Of a DNA stretch of 64,000 bases, positions 16,661 through 25,584 are shown one piece after another. Both the position numbers and the translations under genes were made by a program. Each line of letters begins with the position of its first letter. Within the stretch, counting starts at the first letter, position 1. This DNA comes from Aliagarivorans marinus DSM 23064 (GTDB lineage Bacteria > Pseudomonadota > Gammaproteobacteria > Enterobacterales > Celerinatantimonadaceae), in the NCBI RefSeq assembly GCF_000429485.1, contig NZ_AUBY01000022.1:18386-82385 (forward strand), given 5' to 3'. The notes under the pieces were generated by a model. The model was not told the origin of the DNA and did no database searches. It saw only the letters and a list, made by a program, of their open reading frames with translations.

Positions 16661-18685
16661 GCGCAGCACAAAGCGGTTGAGCATTGCCTCGATAGCGCCT
16701 ACTTGCTCGCTGAGCTCGTCGCTGGAGCGGGCAACGCTCTCAATCAGGGCGAAGTTATCTTCAGCAACACTGGCGATCACATTAACATTGCGGGTCACTT
16801 CGCTGGCCACATGGTGCTGTTGCTGCGCGGCAACGCTGATATGGTCGCTCATGCTGCGCATCTCTCCCATGTTGTCGCGAATGGTATGCATCGCTTCGCT
16901 GCTTTTGCTGACCAGCTCCTTAGACTCGCTCATCTGCTCGCGGCTTTTCGCCATGGCCTCGAATACCTGATGCGACTCATTCCGAATGGTGGTCACCATG
17001 CTGCGAACCGACTCGGTACTTTTAGCGGTTTGCGCGGCCAGTGTGCGCACCTCGTCGGCGACCACCGCAAAGCCGCGCCCTTGATCGCCTGCCCGGGCCG
17101 CTTCGATGGCGGCATTCAAGGCCAGCAGGTTGGTCTTCTCGGCGATGCCTTCAATCACTCCGATCACGCTACCGATCTGCTTGCTGGCCTCGTTGAGGTT
17201 GTCGACCTGCTTGGAGTTCTGCTGCAAGGTGCTGTTGAGCGATTCGATCATGCTGATGTTTTGGTCCATCACCGCCTGACCATCGTCGATATGCTGCTCG
17301 ATGCTATGGCTGAGGTCGCGGCTGCTATCGACACTGGCCGCCACCTCCTTAATCGCTGATTCCATCTCGGTGACGGCGGTGGCCACGGAGCTAAGCTCTG
17401 CGGTTTGCTGCTGCAGCTTGGTTTGGACCTGCGCGGCGGTATGGTTGTTCTTGTCGCTCACCGAGGTGAGCTTGGCGGCTGCGGTTTGCATCTGTTGGAA
17501 CACGCCGCGCATCTGCTCGATCAGGCTATTGATAGAGCGAACCAGCTGGGCGAACTCGCCCTGATAACGGCCCTGCATCGTGGCGCTAAAGTCGCCTTTT
17601 TCTAGCTGTTGCATCTGTGTTTGGGTATGGCTGAGCGGCTTGCGGATAAGGCCGGCCAGCCAAAAGGCCAATGCAATCGCAAACAGCAGGCCAATCGGCA
17701 CCACCACGGTTACGGCGCTCACGGTAAACTCGATTTGCTGTTGGCTTCTGGCGCTGGCTTGCTCGCTGCTTTGCGCCGCAGCGGCGGTGATCTCGGAGAC
17801 GACCTGGTCTAACTCAGTCAGCTCGCTCAGTATTTGGCGGGTGATGTTGTCGATCTCAGCGATTGTCTGCTGGTTGTTCAGGTAGTTGGTGACGATGCCA
17901 TTGCTGGCAGATATCTGATCGTTGAACTGCTTTACCTCGGCGCGGATCGCGGGAGTATCTAGTTCGGGCACCTCGACAAATAGCGAGTCCATATACTCGT
18001 TGTATACCTCGGTGCTTTGTTGGATCCGCCCGACGATGGTGACCACGTCGTCGGTGTCTTTGGTGTTCACCATGTTCGACAACAGAAACTCGATCAGGCT
18101 GAAGCGCTCCATCACGATATCTAAGATATCTTTGATGTAGGAGTCGTACTGAGCGGGCTCTGCAGAAAGTTGGTTGATGCGCTTCTTAAGGTCTGAGGAT
18201 TGCAGCAGGAAGCGGGTGAGGCCGGCGCGTACCGCCTCATCGTTGCTGATAAACGTCGCCTGATTGCTGGCGAGCTCGTCGGCATGACGCCCCAACTGCT
18301 GAACGATGTCGCCGGCGCTACCGAGGTTGCGATTAACCGTGCTCAAGCCAAAGCGATTGGCATGTTGCTGCATCTGCGCTATCAGTGCATCAAGCTGGGC
18401 TGACGACTGGGCAACTTCTTGTTGCTCCTTCTGTAGCTGCTCCAGACTCAAGGTGCGGTCCATATCGAGGATCTCGATACCGGTTCGCAGCGCCGAGGTA
18501 CCCAGCTCCGCCGCCAGGTTTTGGGTGACCTGGCTGTTGTCGGTCAAGGCGCGGAAGCTGCTACTAATTTGCTTGGCCAGCAAGATGGTCGCGCCACCGC
18601 CAATCGCAATCAGCAAACTTAATACTGCAAAGCCGAGAAAGATCCGATGAACGATGGAGAATTGGGTGAAGCGGGATTGAGACAT
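16658..18685 (-). CDS. Methyl-accepting chemotaxis protein
   Basis: Inner-membrane chemoreceptor of 675 residues: first helix at about 13-35, a helical periplasmic sensor region of about 285 residues, second helix near 322-345 ([20 protein letters not shown]), HAMP domain, and a long signalling coiled coil whose tip reads [20 protein letters not shown] and [12 protein letters not shown]. No C-terminal CheR pentapeptide is seen. The stop codon TAA (16660-16658) comes from the end of a MITE-like repeat, so the original 3' end may have been slightly different. Ligand unknown. Confidence 0.92.
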   Translation of the reverse strand: MSQSRFTQFSIVHRIFLGFAVLSLLIAIGGGATILLAKQISSSFRALTDNSQVTQNLAAELGTSALRTGIEILDMDRTLSLEQLQKEQQEVAQSSAQLDALIAQMQQHANRFGLSTVNRNLGSAGDIVQQLGRHADELASNQATFISNDEAVRAGLTRFLLQSSDLKKRINQLSAEPAQYDSYIKDILDIVMERFSLIEFLLSNMVNTKDTDDVVTIVGRIQQSTEVYNEYMDSLFVEVPELDTPAIRAEVKQFNDQISASNGIVTNYLNNQQTIAEIDNITRQILSELTELDQVVSEITAAAAQSSEQASARSQQQIEFTVSAVTVVVPIGLLFAIALAFWLAGLIRKPLSHTQTQMQQLEKGDFSATMQGRYQGEFAQLVRSINSLIEQMRGVFQQMQTAAAKLTSVSDKNNHTAAQVQTKLQQQTAELSSVATAVTEMESAIKEVAASVDSSRDLSHSIEQHIDDGQAVMDQNISMIESLNSTLQQNSKQVDNLNEASKQIGSVIGVIEGIAEKTNLLALNAAIEAARAGDQGRGFAVVADEVRTLAAQTAKSTESVRSMVTTIRNESHQVFEAMAKSREQMSESKELVSKSSEAMHTIRDNMGEMRSMSDHISVAAQQQHHVASEVTRNVNVIASVAEDNFALIESVARSSDELSEQVGAIEAMLNRFVLR

Positions 18686-18789
18686 GGCATTTCCTTTGCT
18701 CGGGGATATTTTGAACAGTATGAGTAGCTTAGTTAACTCGCGGAGTCATTGACCGATTGATTGTGACTTTTGATTCGTAGAGCTTAATA

Positions 18790-18817
18790 GCGACCGCGTA
18801 AGCTGTGACACGGTCGC
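18790..18817 (-). terminator. Hairpin after nucleotidyltransferase gene
   Basis: GCGACCG and CGGTCGC form a 7-bp stem around a 14-base loop just past the 3' end of the minus-strand gene at 18832. There is no clear T-tract, so function as a terminator is tentative. Confidence 0.4.
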
Positions 18818-18831
18818 CACTTTAGCAACAA

Positions 18832-19626
18832 CTACGGCTGAAGTTCTCGTTTAAAGTAGTCGCAGCATAGCGTTTGCGCTGCTGTGTTCGGCTCTACCTG
18901 CTCACTCCTACGTAGCTGGAGGTAGAGTGTGATGCAATGCTCCATCGCTTTCGTCAGCGAAGACTCATTGGGAATGGCTACGGTAGCTTGGAGCTGCCGG
19001 GCAAACTCGGGCAGGCGCGTTTCAATGGTCCGAACACCGCTGGGAGTTAACCCTTGCTGTTTGAGGGCTAGGGGGGAGAGCACGTTTTGGCGCAGGAACG
19101 ATATAAACTCCAGTGCCTCAAAGTACTCGCCGCGCGCAATCTTGGTGGCGGCGTAGTGGGTCCAGATCCAGAAGCGGTCTTCTATCCATTGTGGGTCCGG
19201 TTGCGGGTAGCTGGGCTGAGCGCAACCAAGCGCCTGTGTGAGTTGTCCATCTCGCTCCCACAGTACTGCGTTGTGATCGACCCGCTTGGCTGCGTCATTG
19301 AGGACTACAAACTTGAAGTCGACGTGAATGGCATCGGGGGCAAAGATCGCAATGACCAGGCGGGGTTCACCGACATGTTCGCCAGTAAAGGCGGCGGTCA
19401 TCCCATCAAGCTGGTTAATCATGGTAAAGCGCTGCTCGAACACGTCTGAATAGTGCTCTGGGCTAATCGCAATCACCAAGTCCAGGTCACTGTACTTATC
19501 CATAGTGTTGGTTGCATAGGAGCCGCTGGCGGCCATGCCGACAATGCGAGGGTCTCGCTGGAACTGCTGGATAATGCGCTCTAGTACGCGCTGATGCGTG
19601 TCAGGGAGTGTGCTGGGATAGTTCAT
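18832..19626 (-). CDS. Nucleotidyltransferase-fold protein (aminoglycoside adenylyltransferase-like)
   Basis: Cytoplasmic protein of 264 residues with the Pol-beta-type nucleotidyltransferase signature GSYATNTMDKYSDLDLVI at about 35-52: Gly-Ser followed by the two metal-binding aspartates 48 and 50, and a probable third carboxylate in IHVDFKF near 107. The C-terminal half is a helical domain. This layout fits AadA- or LinB-like enzymes that add nucleotides to small molecules, but such genes are often chromosomal and not resistance determinants. No neighbour clarifies the substrate. Confidence 0.75.
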   Translation of the reverse strand: MNYPSTLPDTHQRVLERIIQQFQRDPRIVGMAASGSYATNTMDKYSDLDLVIAISPEHYSDVFEQRFTMINQLDGMTAAFTGEHVGEPRLVIAIFAPDAIHVDFKFVVLNDAAKRVDHNAVLWERDGQLTQALGCAQPSYPQPDPQWIEDRFWIWTHYAATKIARGEYFEALEFISFLRQNVLSPLALKQQGLTPSGVRTIETRLPEFARQLQATVAIPNESSLTKAMEHCITLYLQLRRSEQVEPNTAAQTLCCDYFKRELQP

Positions 19627-19767
19627 ATTTTACCTGTAATCACAAAAGGTTAGAACTGCGTGGCAGTTAGTGCGGTAAAATTAGCGCAGCACTATAAGAT
19701 AACCTGAAACGAGGATGTTCGCATTAGATTTTACAGGCGATGGTTAACGGAGAGGGAGGCGCACTAA

Positions 19768-20685
19768 CTAATAGCGCCACCCCAGTTTCAGCTCTCCATA
19801 GTAATATAAACTGTGATTGGCCTCTTCAAAGTCGCGACGCTGGGCCAGCAGCGCAAAGCTTGCCCACCAACGCTGGCGATCCAGTTGGACGCCACTACTG
19901 AGTGCCATGCGCAGGTGTTCTACGCTGACCTCTGATTGATAGGGTAGGTCGCCATCGATGGTGATGTCGTTAAAGCGGTAGCCGCCCTCAGCGCGGGCGA
20001 ACCAGTACCAGTTTTGCCGGGCGCGAGTGAGCCCTTGGTAGCTGAGTGATAACTGTTCGCCCACTCTAAGCTCGAGCCCCGCCAGTATCTGGCTGCGAAA
20101 GTTGCCCAGTTGATTGTGGTTGTAGGCGCTTAGCTCCCATTGAGTGGTGGGGGTAAACACAGTCCCGCTGTTCATCCGGTATTGCAATCGGTAATGCATA
20201 TCGACCAAGCCTTGGTCGCGCACTTGATTATCCCAGCCCTCAACAGGCATAGAGCCGGTGATCTTATGGGTGTACTTTTGCACGCGATCAGCTTTAGCGC
20301 TGGGGCCAATGATACCTATGCCCAGTCGCAGTTCTTGTAGCAGCGACTGGCTGTACTGATGGTAACCAAGCTGGGTCATCAAGATGCCCGCATAGGGGCG
20401 ATCATCGGGCTGAGGGCGTGACAAGTCGAGAAACTTGGGCGTCCAGGCTTGTTGGCTGATGTTCCAGAACCATTCGCTTTGCGCTCCTGCATCGCGCGCC
20501 TTGGGTCGTTGCGCCAGCCAGCCAAGCGGGCGCTGTAATCCTCGGCGGTATTCGATAAAGGCGCCACCGGTGTAGTTGCCGTCACTGTTGGTGACGATAT
20601 CGTTGTCTAGCTGTAGCTGCCACGCGTGGCTGGCAAGGGTTGGGAGAGGGATGAAGCAAACAAACAGTATGAATACTCGATACAT
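19768..20685 (-). CDS. Outer-membrane lipid A deacylase, LpxR family
   Basis: Outer-membrane beta-barrel of 305 residues with a signal peptide ending at LASHA. The start of the mature chain, WQLQLDNDIVTNSDGNYTGG, carries the N-D pair and downstream S-D...YTxG of the LpxR (DUF2219) family, in which Asn, Asp, Ser/Thr and His residues near the N-terminus bind calcium and remove the 3'-acyloxyacyl group from lipid A. Alternating hydrophobic residues and a C-terminal aromatic (GELKLGWRY) fit a barrel. Separate promoter; not clearly part of an operon. Confidence 0.82.
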   Translation of the reverse strand: MYRVFILFVCFIPLPTLASHAWQLQLDNDIVTNSDGNYTGGAFIEYRRGLQRPLGWLAQRPKARDAGAQSEWFWNISQQAWTPKFLDLSRPQPDDRPYAGILMTQLGYHQYSQSLLQELRLGIGIIGPSAKADRVQKYTHKITGSMPVEGWDNQVRDQGLVDMHYRLQYRMNSGTVFTPTTQWELSAYNHNQLGNFRSQILAGLELRVGEQLSLSYQGLTRARQNWYWFARAEGGYRFNDITIDGDLPYQSEVSVEHLRMALSSGVQLDRQRWWASFALLAQRRDFEEANHSLYYYGELKLGWRY

Positions 20686-20845
20686 CTGACGCTCCTTTTC
20701 GCTTTAGCTAAAGCATGGCAAAGAGCGCAGTGTTTGCTTATCAATACCTTGAAAGTGTGACTAATGACTAACTGTGGTAAGTCGCAGCCGTGTTGCCTAG
20801 CACGCCATTTTTAGCCGTGGTGCTGAGCGAAGTGTCGGAAAGGAA

Positions 20846-20866
20846 GGCGTGGCACGCGACCACGCC
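20846..20866 (-). terminator. Probable terminator after GH16 gene
   Basis: GGCGTGG and CCACGCC form a 7-bp stem with a 7-base loop eight bases past the stop of the minus-strand GH16 gene. In the direction of transcription it is followed by the T-rich TTCCTTTCC. Confidence 0.55.
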
Positions 20867-20874
20867 CCAAGGGA

Positions 20875-22242
20875 TTATTGAACGAAACGGAAGCGCTGGT
20901 TATTGGCGCCGGTACAGGCCCATTGCTGCAGCTTTCCACCGTTGCTCATCGATGCGCCCGCAATATCCAGGCACTTACCGCTGGCTTTGTTGCGGATCTC
21001 AAAGGTATTGCTGCCTTTATCAACCAAGCTCCAGCGTTGATTGCTGTCGCTATGGTTACATACCCACTGCTGCACCGTCGCGCCATTGCTGCTACTGCCA
21101 TCTTTTAGCTCCATGCACAGCTGGCTGACTTTCGATTGCAGCGCGTACTCGCCGTTACCCAGTGAAGACAGGGTAAAACGCTGGTTGTTGTTGCCCGTGT
21201 TGCACACCCATTGATGGTAGGTACTGCCATTCCAGGTTGCGCCGTTAGCCACATCCAGACACAGGTTACTGTGGACTAACTGAAGGTTGGTGTTGCCCGA
21301 TGGGACATCGACGGAACCGTCACCACCGCTGCCACCGCCATCTTCTGCCACCGGCTTATAAACCCGGATCCAATCGACATACATCTTGTTCTTGTTGGGG
21401 TTGGCCAAGTCGGCATCGGAGGCCACAATCCCTTGCTCGGAGCGCCAGCTATGGTCTTCGGTGTCGAGGATGATGAACATCTCCTCATCCATGTTGTAGC
21501 GGCTCTTGTCGAGGATAGCCCCGGTGTAGTCTTTGTCCTTCATCACTACTTGGGCCCACGAACCCTCTGGGGTGGGCTGGCCGTTGATGTAGAAGGTTAC
21601 GTCGGTGGGGCTCTTCCAGTAGGCGGCAAAACGGTGAAAGCCATCGCGCCAGTAGGTGCCCCAAGATGGGGTGTTGTGGGTCTGGTCGTTAAAGTCGCTG
21701 ATGATGTTGTTGCCACCGTCACGGAAGAACACATGGAAATTGGTTGACATATTCTTGGCGAACCATTCGTCTTCCGCACCGCCGTACACCTCGAGGATGT
21801 CGATCTCCCGCTGGTCGTTTTCACTCAATAACCAGAAGTTAGATGACAGCTCCAGGTTGCTAACCTTAATGCTCGCCTCAAGGAAGATTGGGTACTTCAC
21901 CTTGGTCTTCGAGGTGACCACACCGGCATTGACCTGGTTAGTGCCGGCGCGCCGTGAGGCGCTGATAATCAGGTTGCCATCGGACACCCAAGACTCATCA
22001 GAGCTCCAGTAGGTGAGGCCTGGGCCGGTCCAGCCATGAAAATAGGTGTCGTTCCACTTACTGGAAAACGCCGACGGTTTTCCGGTGTAGTTGAACGAAT
22101 CCGAGTAGGCCTCTTGTAACTCCCACACATACCCAGACCCGGGATCGGCAGGAATAGGGATATCATCCCAATCATTGGCTTGCACAGCGCTGCACACGCT
22201 TAAGCTTACCGCGGAAATCAATACCCTTTGCACATTAAACAT
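20875..22242 (-). CDS. Secreted GH16 beta-agarase-like enzyme with CBM13 lectin domain
   Basis: Secreted enzyme of 455 residues with a signal peptide ending near AVQA. The next residues, DWDDIPIPADPGSGYVWEL, are typical of bacterial beta-agarases. GH16 catalytic motif E146-I-D148-I-L-E151 (nucleophile, helper Asp, acid/base), followed by EVYGG. Residues from about 318 form a ricin-type beta-trefoil (CBM13) with three repeats ending in QWVCN, QWVCN and QWACTG. A Gly/Ser linker joins the modules. It likely cleaves agarose or a related galactan outside the cell. Two esterase genes follow upstream on the same strand. Confidence 0.88.
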   Translation of the reverse strand: MFNVQRVLISAVSLSVCSAVQANDWDDIPIPADPGSGYVWELQEAYSDSFNYTGKPSAFSSKWNDTYFHGWTGPGLTYWSSDESWVSDGNLIISASRRAGTNQVNAGVVTSKTKVKYPIFLEASIKVSNLELSSNFWLLSENDQREIDILEVYGGAEDEWFAKNMSTNFHVFFRDGGNNIISDFNDQTHNTPSWGTYWRDGFHRFAAYWKSPTDVTFYINGQPTPEGSWAQVVMKDKDYTGAILDKSRYNMDEEMFIILDTEDHSWRSEQGIVASDADLANPNKNKMYVDWIRVYKPVAEDGGGSGGDGSVDVPSGNTNLQLVHSNLCLDVANGATWNGSTYHQWVCNTGNNNQRFTLSSLGNGEYALQSKVSQLCMELKDGSSSNGATVQQWVCNHSDSNQRWSLVDKGSNTFEIRNKASGKCLDIAGASMSNGGKLQQWACTGANNQRFRFVQ

Positions 22243-22442
22243 ATCTATCTCCTTGTTAAAGAGTGACCAATTTATAAATATTGGGTTGCCAATAATGCGA
22301 TCTGGTTAACGTGTAGTTTATTTGAGTTATAAATTAATAAATACGTAAGCGTATGATTTAACGAGAGGAGAACAGTGAGATAGGGTCAACTTGGGTCAGC
22401 CCCAAGAGCGGTTGGGCCAGTGCAACAAGCGCTTAGTCGGTG

Positions 22443-23171
22443 TTAAAGATACAGTGGCGCCATCTTGCGCCAATAACGCCCACGATGCGCGCGGCCATCC
22501 CACTCGTACATGCGATGGTGTACGCCCTTGCTATTGAGGATGCCGCTGATGATGTGGTTGTTTTGTAAGAAGGGGTCATCGCGGCCGATAGTGAACACGA
22601 TATCGCTGTTTTGGATATGCCAGAGCTGTTCGGAATGGGACAGGTTCTGCAAAAAATGCGTGGGGGTGTGGTAGTAGATGTCGTCGTGGTAGTAGCCATC
22701 GAACAAGTCGCCAAAAGACTCCACCTGCCAGGTGAGATCGTAGCGCCCGGAGAAGGCCGCTAGCTTGTTGAACAGATGCGGGTGGCGGAAGAAGATATTG
22801 GCGGCATGAAACGCTCCCAGCGAGCAACCATGGGAGATGGTGCAAGGGTGGTGGTTTTTCGCCGACATCAACGGCAGCACTTCTTGCAGTATGTACTCTT
22901 CATACTGCTTGTGGCGGTTTATGCGGCCATGGGGATGGGCCCAGTAGCAATACATGCTCTCGGTATCGATGCTGTCTACGCAGTAGAGTTGCAAATGCCC
23001 GTCATTGATCTTGTCGGCAATGGAATTCACCAAGCCTAGATTCTCGTACTCGAAGAAGCGTCCGCCGCGGGTGGGGAAGACCAACACCTTAGCGCCGCTG
23101 TGGCCGAAGATCAGCAGCTCCATATCTCGCTGCAGGTTAGGGCTCCACCAACGGTGATATTCACGGTGCAT
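22443..23171 (-). CDS. Putative esterase, alpha/beta fold (PF00756-like)
   Basis: Protein of 242 residues without a signal peptide. Serine elbow GCSLGAFHA (G-x-S-x-G) near residue 114, Asp in TIGRDDPF near 197 and a late His in GRAHRGRYW form the probable triad. Similar proteins are annotated as esterase D/feruloyl-esterase-like hydrolases. Its start overlaps the end of the next upstream gene by 11 bases, so the two esterases are co-transcribed; co-expression with the GH16 gene 200 bp downstream is plausible but not shown. Confidence 0.78.
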   Translation of the reverse strand: MHREYHRWWSPNLQRDMELLIFGHSGAKVLVFPTRGGRFFEYENLGLVNSIADKINDGHLQLYCVDSIDTESMYCYWAHPHGRINRHKQYEEYILQEVLPLMSAKNHHPCTISHGCSLGAFHAANIFFRHPHLFNKLAAFSGRYDLTWQVESFGDLFDGYYHDDIYYHTPTHFLQNLSHSEQLWHIQNSDIVFTIGRDDPFLQNNHIISGILNSKGVHHRMYEWDGRAHRGRYWRKMAPLYL

Positions 23172-24135
23172 GGCAATCTCCTAATACTGCAAAAAACGCC
23201 TCAACCTGTTTGCGTAACTCACGTTGTTGCTTACGTTCGCCACTGTAGTTGAAGTGCCCGGCATCCAGCAGGAACGAGCGCTTATCTCCCTTGGCGGCAT
23301 TGAAGGCACTGAACTGGCCGGGCGGCGCCACATGCGGGTCGAACAATGCCAAGGCCCATAGACTGGGTAGGCGCAGATAGGGCGCGGCGCAGGAGGTGTC
23401 GAAATAGGGCAGGGTTTGCGCCAGTAAGGCTTTGTCTTCGAAGTCGATCAGCGCCTCGGTACTGCCCACTGTAGGCATTTGCAGCCTAAGCGCCACATTG
23501 CCAAAGGTGGGTACATGAAAGTGGTAGCGTTGAATTCGCTTATCAAAGGCCGAGGCAAACACGCCAAGCCCGCCCCCCAAGCTACTGCCTATCAGCCCGA
23601 TGCGTTTTTTGATCTGTGGAAACAGGCTAAGTAGCGCGTTCACGCCACACCACAGATCTTGCACACAACCACCAATCACATACTGCTGCTTGTCTTGAAT
23701 GTTGTGCAAGATATGCCAGTAAGGGCTGCTGGAGATTGGCGGATGGACCGAGCGCGAGATACCGCGCACGCAAGGCATCAGGATCGCAGTATTGCTTAGT
23801 TTCCACGAGGTATCGGGAGAGCCGATGCCGCCATAGCCATGGGCCCACACAATCGCGCCATTTACCCTGCCCTTCTCTGGTAGCAGCAACCAGCCGCCGA
23901 TGCGCACACCATCGGTGGAGTCGTAATAGCAATCAAACACTCGCCAGTGATTCTTGACTAAGCCCGTATCTTGCAGGCTCAAAAACGGCTTCACCGCCAA
24001 AGCTTGCTGGTATTGTTGCTGCCAGAACTGGGCAAAGTCATCGGGAGCGCTGCTTGCTGCTACTTGCTTTAGCTGGGAGAGGGTATAGCCATAACTCGGG
24101 TCAAAGCGATAGTCGTGTTTGAATCTTGCAGGCAT
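23161..24135 (-). CDS. Acetyl xylan esterase-like (AXE1 family) hydrolase
   Basis: Protein of 324 residues. AXE1/cephalosporin-C deacetylase-type layout: GGWLLLPEKGRVNGAIVWAHG around the oxyanion region, serine elbow GSSLGGGLGVFASAFD near 180, Asp in ALFDPHVAPPGQ and His in LLDAGHFNYSGE. Family members remove acetyl groups from sugars. No signal peptide, so it probably acts in the cytoplasm on imported material. Overlaps the following esterase by 11 bases. A 26-bp sequence shared with another locus lies 38 bp upstream. Confidence 0.78.
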   Translation of the reverse strand: MPARFKHDYRFDPSYGYTLSQLKQVAASSAPDDFAQFWQQQYQQALAVKPFLSLQDTGLVKNHWRVFDCYYDSTDGVRIGGWLLLPEKGRVNGAIVWAHGYGGIGSPDTSWKLSNTAILMPCVRGISRSVHPPISSSPYWHILHNIQDKQQYVIGGCVQDLWCGVNALLSLFPQIKKRIGLIGSSLGGGLGVFASAFDKRIQRYHFHVPTFGNVALRLQMPTVGSTEALIDFEDKALLAQTLPYFDTSCAAPYLRLPSLWALALFDPHVAPPGQFSAFNAAKGDKRSFLLDAGHFNYSGERKQQRELRKQVEAFFAVLGDCHAP

Positions 24136-24172
24136 AACAATCAGTTAACGGAGAAATTATAATCACACTATA

Positions 24173-24198
24173 GCGGGGAGATGACAGATTAATGAAGT
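24173..24198. repeat. 26-bp motif shared with 28532-28557 (copy 1)
   Basis: GCGGGGAGATGACAGATTAA followed by TGAAGT; it matches 23 of 26 bases at 28532-28557 in the same orientation. Each copy lies shortly upstream of a minus-strand gene, so it could be a shared regulatory site or part of a dispersed repeat. Confidence 0.55.
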
Positions 24199-24253
24199 CT
24201 TTGTGCGTGCGCGTTGTTCTCAGAAAGTGTGCAATATGGCAAGCGCTGAGTCT

Positions 24254-24288
24254 GCCCATAATGTGCAGATTACCTGCACATTATGGGC
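24254..24288. other. Perfect 15-bp stem hairpin
   Basis: GCCCATAATGTGCAG and CTGCACATTATGGGC pair perfectly around the loop ATTAC, between the end of one minus-strand gene (24325) and the start of the next (24135). Only TTTG follows on the plus strand and nothing T-rich on the minus strand, so it may be a terminator, a processing site or a long operator. Confidence 0.6.
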
Positions 24289-24324
24289 TTTGATTCTCAT
24301 GCTGATTTTGATATCTAGCGCTGT

Positions 24325-24876
24325 TTAGGACATCGCATCACGTTCTGCTTGCTTAAGGCGGTGAACAAAGCGGCAGGCGTCATCGCCCTCGGTCAGCAGC
24401 TCTAGTATCTCTACTTGATAGTCATCGTTCATGGTTGCACCGGTATGTTGCTCCAAGGTCTTAACCATGTGGCGGCAGAAGTCGGAGTGACACTGTTTGT
24501 TGTCGGTTGCCGCGAGGAACAGATCGCAGCCAGTGCACTGTGTCTCTACCCTTACCGGTTCACCTTGTTCACTGGTCTCCCAATGGCCGGTAATACCAAA
24601 TATCGGGTCTTCAAAGTCGTGGTAACTGCCCAATGATCGAGCCGACTGGGTGTCGATGTTCATTTTCTTCTGCAAATGGGGAGCGCGAACCTTGCCCCAT
24701 TCGGCAAACACTGGAATCCAGAATTTGCGCCAGCCATCAAGACCATTCTTGTTATAGAGCCTTACCCAGTGTTTGACTAAAAGGCTGTTTCCAAAGCGAT
24801 ATACCTTCAAGAACAGAGCGCTACGCTCTGCTAACACCATGCTGTAGTGCAGTAAGTAGCCAAGTATTCTTTTCAT
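24325..24876 (-). CDS. Cys-containing protein, possibly ATC-hydrolase-like
   Basis: Protein of 183 residues with a hydrophobic N-terminal stretch and cysteines in TQCTGCDLF, KQCHSDFCRH and GDDACRFVHRL. The ending GDDxCxF resembles the L-2-amino-thiazoline-4-carboxylic acid hydrolase-like group (PF14196), but this is a weak match made by eye. Its start is five bases from the end of the next upstream gene, so it is in an operon with it and probably with the alkyl-sulfatase-like gene. Function unknown. Confidence 0.5.
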   Translation of the reverse strand: MKRILGYLLHYSMVLAERSALFLKVYRFGNSLLVKHWVRLYNKNGLDGWRKFWIPVFAEWGKVRAPHLQKKMNIDTQSARSLGSYHDFEDPIFGITGHWETSEQGEPVRVETQCTGCDLFLAATDNKQCHSDFCRHMVKTLEQHTGATMNDDYQVEILELLTEGDDACRFVHRLKQAERDAMS

Positions 24877-24881
24877 TTGTT

Positions 24882-25463
24882 CTACCCCAATTGGTTTGAG
24901 TTATGTGTATCAAGGCCTGATTCATTGGTTAATTGCTCGCGGATACCAAGCTCATCTCGGTAGACTTGCATCACGCGCAAATTCATCGCTTGCTCAAAGC
25001 TCAGGCTTTGATTGACCAGAGCTGCAAGCGCCGCTTCACTTAGCATCACTGTATTGGCCCGATCGATGGGAGCCTCAATGTCCAGTAAGACGCTTTGCTG
25101 ATGACGACTGCTCATCTGTGACCACATCTGGGCATCGACGATCACAATGTGTAAATCGGCCAAACCAAGCGCTTCTAGTCGACGAGACAACAAGGTTAAC
25201 CACCATGCTGCCCGGCGATAACCACGCATACCTGATAGAGGGGCTAGAGGGGTCATCTCACCAGTTTGCTGAGCTAAGTGAGACTGCAATATGATATCGC
25301 TGCTGCCGGGCAGTATAGGGCCATCGGCGGACTCACTGCCGCTATGGAAGCGGCAAGGGTAAGCGATGGAAGGCAATACCAGCATTGCTACCATCAGCCA
25401 GGTTGATAGGCGATTTATCTTAGCAATTCTCTTAGCCATGCTTGACCTCTTCATCTGCATCAT
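24882..25463 (-). CDS. Hypothetical secreted protein
   Basis: Protein of 193 residues with a basic N-terminus and a hydrophobic segment at about 20-35 ending IAYPC, compatible with a signal peptide or an atypical lipobox. The remainder is helical with a possible Arg/Trp-rich patch (GYRRAAWWLTLLSRRLEALG). GTG and ATG codons near the start leave the true start uncertain (M1, M4 or M9). Located between the alkyl-sulfatase-like gene and the gene at 24325 on the same strand. No family recognised. Confidence 0.55.
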   Translation of the reverse strand: MMQMKRSSMAKRIAKINRLSTWLMVAMLVLPSIAYPCRFHSGSESADGPILPGSSDIILQSHLAQQTGEMTPLAPLSGMRGYRRAAWWLTLLSRRLEALGLADLHIVIVDAQMWSQMSSRHQQSVLLDIEAPIDRANTVMLSEAALAALVNQSLSFEQAMNLRVMQVYRDELGIREQLTNESGLDTHNSNQLG

Positions 25464-25540
25464 TCAGGCCCTACTGGCTGGCCTGAATGATTCGATGCGT
25501 TCTATCAGATTCTTGAGCGTGGTGATTGGTACATCGTTGG

Positions 25541-25584
25541 TGGTTAGTACTCTTTGTGGTTAGTACCCTCTGTGGTTAGTACAT
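25541..25584. repeat. 16-bp tandem repeat, 2.75 copies
   Basis: Units TGGTTAGTACTCTTTG, TGGTTAGTACCCTCTG and TGGTTAGTACAT. The stop codon TAA of the gene at 25576-27324 falls in the last unit; each unit contains the same TACTAACCA on the minus strand. Confidence 0.75.

Noticed and set aside
16652..17359. Long plus-strand open frame opposite the chemoreceptor
   Set aside because: It mirrors a well-supported methyl-accepting protein on the minus strand, has a His/Leu-rich composition typical of antisense frames, and no ribosome site.
18832..19626. Calling the nucleotidyltransferase an antibiotic-resistance gene
   Set aside because: Only the generic nucleotidyltransferase motif is visible, with no cassette or mobile context.
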